NCBI GenBank assembly: GCA_020024855.1
Contig: JAHHTB010000100.1
Coordinates: forward strand, 1 to 6,725
Direction of reading: 5' to 3'
Length of the DNA stretch: 6,725 bases
DNA from: Fusobacterium sp.
Lineage (GTDB): Bacteria > Fusobacteriota > Fusobacteriia > Fusobacteriales > Fusobacteriaceae
In this document: positions 4,952 to 6,725 of the stretch, piece after piece
How the letters are laid out: every line of letters starts with the position of its first letter
How positions within the stretch are numbered: position 1 is the stretch's first letter
Notes under the pieces: model-generated
Told to the model about the DNA's origin: nothing
Database searches by the model: none
The model's input: only the letters and a program-made list of their open reading frames with translations
Program-made: the position numbers and the translations under genes

Positions 4952-5423
4952 AAATTACAATATCACCTATTTTTATTTTTAAATATTCAATTAAATCTTT
5001 TGGATTTATTTCTATCTGAAGTCCTCTCATTCCACCACTGATAAGAATAGTGTCAAATTTTAAAGCTGACTCATGGATAAATGTTTCATGTTTTTTTCTT
5101 ATTCCAACAGGAGAACAACCTCCTCTTATATATCCAGTGTATTTAGTTAAATCTTTTAATGGTAACATTTCAACTTTTTTACTTCCAGATAACTTGGCTA
5201 ATTTTTTTAAATCAATATTATCTCCACCTGGAATACAGGCTATTACCATTTCATTTTTTTCATTTAAAAGAGAAAGAGTCTTGAATATTCTATCAATATC
5301 TGTATTGGTAACAAGTGCCACATGAATTGCACTTAAATCTTTTTCATCAACTTCATATTCTCTTATATTATAAGGAATTTTGTGCTGGTCAAGCTCTCTT
5401 ACTGCATTTGTTTTTTTTATCAT
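4950..5423 (-). CDS. ybaK: YbaK/EbsC-type Cys-tRNA(Pro) deacylase
   Basis: This 157-residue cytoplasmic editing protein belongs to the YbaK/EbsC family, which hydrolyses Cys-tRNA(Pro) made in error by prolyl-tRNA synthetase. The family's catalytic lysine is Lys48 in IFKTL (46-50). The substrate-pocket motifs are IPGGDNIDLKKLAKLSG (64-80) and GYIRGGCSPVG (97-107). Length is normal. An in-frame ATG at 5438 would place the ribosome binding site GGAGG inside the coding region, so the ATG at 5423, eight bases after GGAGG, is the start. The gene lies 60 bases downstream of comB on the same strand with no good promoter between, so they probably share a transcript; its own terminator follows. The flanking 31-bp repeats hint that the gene was added or duplicated at this place. 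Confidence 0.9.
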   Translation of the reverse strand: MIKKTNAVRELDQHKIPYNIREYEVDEKDLSAIHVALVTNTDIDRIFKTLSLLNEKNEMVIACIPGGDNIDLKKLAKLSGSKKVEMLPLKDLTKYTGYIRGGCSPVGIRKKHETFIHESALKFDTILISGGMRGLQIEINPKDLIEYLKIKIGDIVI

Positions 5424-5452
5424 AATATAATCCTCCATAAAATTTAAAAATA

Positions 5453-5483
5453 AAAACTATACAAGGGTAATGTAAAAAAATTT
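5453..5483 (+). repeat. Direct repeat copy 2, between comB and the deacylase gene
   Basis: This second copy matches 4921-4951 at 27 of 31 positions, 532 bases away, with the core TATACAAGGGTAATG (5458-5472). It starts right after the comB stop codon on the minus strand and resembles the first half of a terminator that lacks its partner arm. Its core is a perfect 15-base complement, in the mRNA, to the last arm of the deacylase terminator (4898-4912). Confidence 0.7.
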
Positions 5484-6191
5484 TTATCCTTTTGATATAT
5501 ACCCATTTTTATATTCTGGAACTATTGAATATCTATTTAATGTAAGAATATAATCTATATCTTTTTTAAAACCTAAAGATAAAAGACGTGAGTAGTGTGT
5601 ACTATCTAATAAAATATCTTCCATATTTTTATTTGATTCTGAAATTCTTATAAGAGCAAGAGAAATATCATCTATGAATATTTCTGTTTTCTTTTTTAAT
5701 GCTTTTATTATAAGCCCTGCACAAAGAGCATCATCTAAAGAAAACTCTCCATTTGTACCAGCACAAATTATTATACAATCTTTTTTATACTCTATAATTT
5801 TTTCCACTACACTAGAAATATTTAAAAATGAACAAATTAAAATTTTATCACTAGAGATAGAATTTTCTATTGCTTTTGTTCCATTTGTTGTGCTCATATA
5901 AATATCTTTATTAAAAACTTTTTCTTTTGTAAATTCAAGTGGTGAATTTCCCAAATCAAATCCATCTATTTTAAGAGCATTCCTTTCTCCACATTTTATA
6001 ATATTTTTTAAATTTCTACATTTCTCTTGTATAGTTTCTATATCTTTAAAGGGAAAAATTTTTTTAGCTCCATTTTCAAGAGCTGTTATCATAACAGATG
6101 TAGCACGAAAAACATCTATTACTACACAGACTTTCCCCTTCATATTTTTCTCTTTAGCTTTATCTGCTGTAAAAACTACCTCTATTTTCAT
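5484..6191 (-). CDS. comB: ComB-family 2-phosphosulfolactate phosphatase
   Basis: This 235-residue protein has the full length and motifs of the ComB family: VVIDVFRATSVM (23-34), GERNALKIDGFDLGNSPLEF (68-87), STTNGTKA (100-107) and CAGTNGEFSLDDALCAG (143-159). In methanogens the enzyme removes phosphate from 2-phosphosulfolactate during coenzyme M synthesis and needs Mg2+, consistent with the conserved Asp and Glu residues. Fusobacteria are not known to make coenzyme M, and no comA or comC is nearby, so the real substrate here may be another phosphate ester or a sulfolactate used in sulfonate metabolism. AGGAGG lies six bases ahead of the ATG. It is the first gene of a likely two-gene unit with the deacylase and diverges from the RidA-family gene. 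Family is sure; reaction is inferred. Confidence 0.9.
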   Translation of the reverse strand: MKIEVVFTADKAKEKNMKGKVCVVIDVFRATSVMITALENGAKKIFPFKDIETIQEKCRNLKNIIKCGERNALKIDGFDLGNSPLEFTKEKVFNKDIYMSTTNGTKAIENSISSDKILICSFLNISSVVEKIIEYKKDCIIICAGTNGEFSLDDALCAGLIIKALKKKTEIFIDDISLALIRISESNKNMEDILLDSTHYSRLLSLGFKKDIDYILTLNRYSIVPEYKNGYISKG

Positions 6192-6226
6192 CTTATGCCT
6201 CCTAAGTATATAGAATACATCAACTA

Positions 6227-6255
6227 ATTATATCACAAATAAAAATATATTTAAA
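6227..6255 (-). promoter_or_regulatory. Extended -10 promoter of the comB unit
   Basis: On the minus strand the boxes are TTTAAA (6255-6250), 17 bases, then TATAAT (6232-6227) preceded by TGA. The predicted start is near 6220, giving a leader of about 29 nt with AGGAGG. The architecture is the same as that of the membrane protein promoter at 166-194. Confidence 0.7.
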
Positions 6256-6271
6256 TTCTTTCGCATTTCTC

Positions 6272-6301
6272 TTGTATAAAATTTTATTTTATTTTTATAA
6301 A
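6272..6301 (+). promoter_or_regulatory. Possible promoter of the RidA-family gene
   Basis: TTGTAT (6272-6277) and TATAAA (6296-6301) are separated by 18 bases. A competing extended -10, TGTTATCTT (6307-6315), lies further down without a good -35. The A/T-only sequence does not allow a firm choice. Confidence 0.3.
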
Positions 6302-6320
6302 AAATATGTTATCTTATATT

Positions 6321-6336
6321 TAAATAAATTTATTTA
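6321..6336. promoter_or_regulatory. 16-bp perfect palindrome before the RidA ribosome binding site
   Basis: TAAATAAATTTATTTA is its own reverse complement and ends directly against GGGAGG (6337-6342), the ribosome binding site used nine bases later by the ATG at 6352. It could be an operator or a weak RNA hairpin, but as an A/T-only sequence in an A/T-rich region it may be chance. Confidence 0.25.
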
Positions 6337-6351
6337 GGGAGGATATTAATT

Positions 6352-6705
6352 ATGATAAAAAGACATAATCTTGGAACAAGATATAGTGAAGCTACAATTT
6401 ATAATGGAGTGGCTTATCTTTGTGGACAATGTTGTCATGAGGGAGATGAGGGTAAAAAAGATGTAGCTCTTCAAACAAAAGAAACTCTTGAAAATATTGA
6501 TAGAGTTTTATCTGAAATTGGTTCTGATAAATCTAAAATTCTTATGGCAACTATCTATTTAAAAGATATTAGTTATTATGATGAAATGAATAAAGTTTGG
6601 GACTCTTGGATTGTAAAAGGACATTATCCTGCAAGAGCTTGTGTTGAAGCTACTCTTGCTGAAAGAGATCTTCTTGTTGAAATAGTTGTAACTGCAGCTA
6701 TATAA
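6352..6705 (+). CDS. RidA/YjgF/YER057c-family protein
   Basis: This 117-residue protein has the complete fold length of the family, which forms trimers in the cytoplasm. The best-known members (RidA) hydrolyse reactive 2-aminoacrylate and related enamine/imine intermediates released by pyridoxal-phosphate enzymes. The carboxylate-binding arginine of the family is Arg95 in PARACVE (93-99), and Glu110 in LLVEIVVTA is the usual late acidic residue, so activity is plausible. The sequence differs from RidA itself elsewhere, with a cysteine-rich LCGQCCHEGD (23-32) near the site. It may belong to another Rid subgroup, so no symbol is given. The ribosome binding site GGGAGG is strong. It diverges from comB and is the last gene seen; no terminator hairpin is visible in the remaining 20 bases. 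Confidence 0.88.
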   Translation: MIKRHNLGTRYSEATIYNGVAYLCGQCCHEGDEGKKDVALQTKETLENIDRVLSEIGSDKSKILMATIYLKDISYYDEMNKVWDSWIVKGHYPARACVEATLAERDLLVEIVVTAAI

Positions 6706-6725
6706 AAATTTATTTTTTATATAAA

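Noticed and set aside
5050..5325. Plus-strand open frame opposite the deacylase gene
   Set aside because: It lies antisense to the conserved GGCSPVG and IPGG motif regions of the deacylase and lacks a ribosome binding site.
5674..6227. Two plus-strand open frames opposite comB (5674-5901 and 6027-6227)
   Set aside because: They are shadows of the well-conserved comB frame, with low-complexity products and no start signals.

Overview
The window is very AT-rich, with A/T-ending codons, strong GGAGG-type ribosome binding sites, TTGACA/TATAAT promoters and compact hairpin terminators. Together with the protein types, this suggests a member of the Fusobacteriota (Fusobacterium or Cetobacterium-like). 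The assignment rests on composition and gene content only. Nothing marks the window as phage, plasmid or transposon: there is no transposase, integrase, tRNA, rRNA or CRISPR array.

Layout. Positions 1-234 are non-coding and end in a promoter with a palindrome over its -10 box. They lead into a YczE/YyaS/YitT-family membrane protein (235-888, +). A bidirectional terminator separates it from a minus-strand pair: a long-chain flavodoxin (1310-1786) followed by a DUF2023 protein (965-1306). Diverging from the flavodoxin is a siroheme/4Fe-4S nitrite/sulfite reductase (2040-3596, +). Two back-to-back terminators follow, then a cold shock protein on the minus strand (3713-3916) with a leader of about 125 nt. 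Diverging from that is a small acidic secreted protein of unknown function (4194-4562, +).

The gap 4563-4949 (387 bp) has no protein gene but is well organised. It holds the terminator of the secreted-protein gene, a second strong hairpin, a predicted minus-strand small RNA of about 115-120 nt with its own promoter, and the terminator of the next gene. Then come a YbaK/EbsC-type Cys-tRNA(Pro) deacylase (4950-5423, -) and a ComB-type 2-phosphosulfolactate phosphatase family protein (5484-6191, -), probably one transcript from a promoter ahead of comB. A RidA-family protein (6352-6705, +) diverges from comB and closes the window.

How the genes fit together. The reductase and the flavodoxin share a divergent promoter region, so flavodoxin-fed reduction of sulfite or nitrite is a reasonable hypothesis, with the DUF2023 protein as a possible flavodoxin partner. 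The YbaK and RidA proteins both limit metabolic or translational damage (mischarged tRNA, reactive enamines), but nothing here shows that they act together. Five coding starts can be settled by eye. For the flavodoxin, the deacylase, the reductase and the secreted protein, an in-frame upstream start codon overlaps or crowds the ribosome binding site, or sits at the promoter, so the shorter start is used; for the DUF2023 protein the upstream ATG is kept.

The observations most worth following are the predicted small RNA, the 31-bp direct repeats flanking the deacylase gene that include half of its terminator, and the palindrome on the yczE-like promoter.
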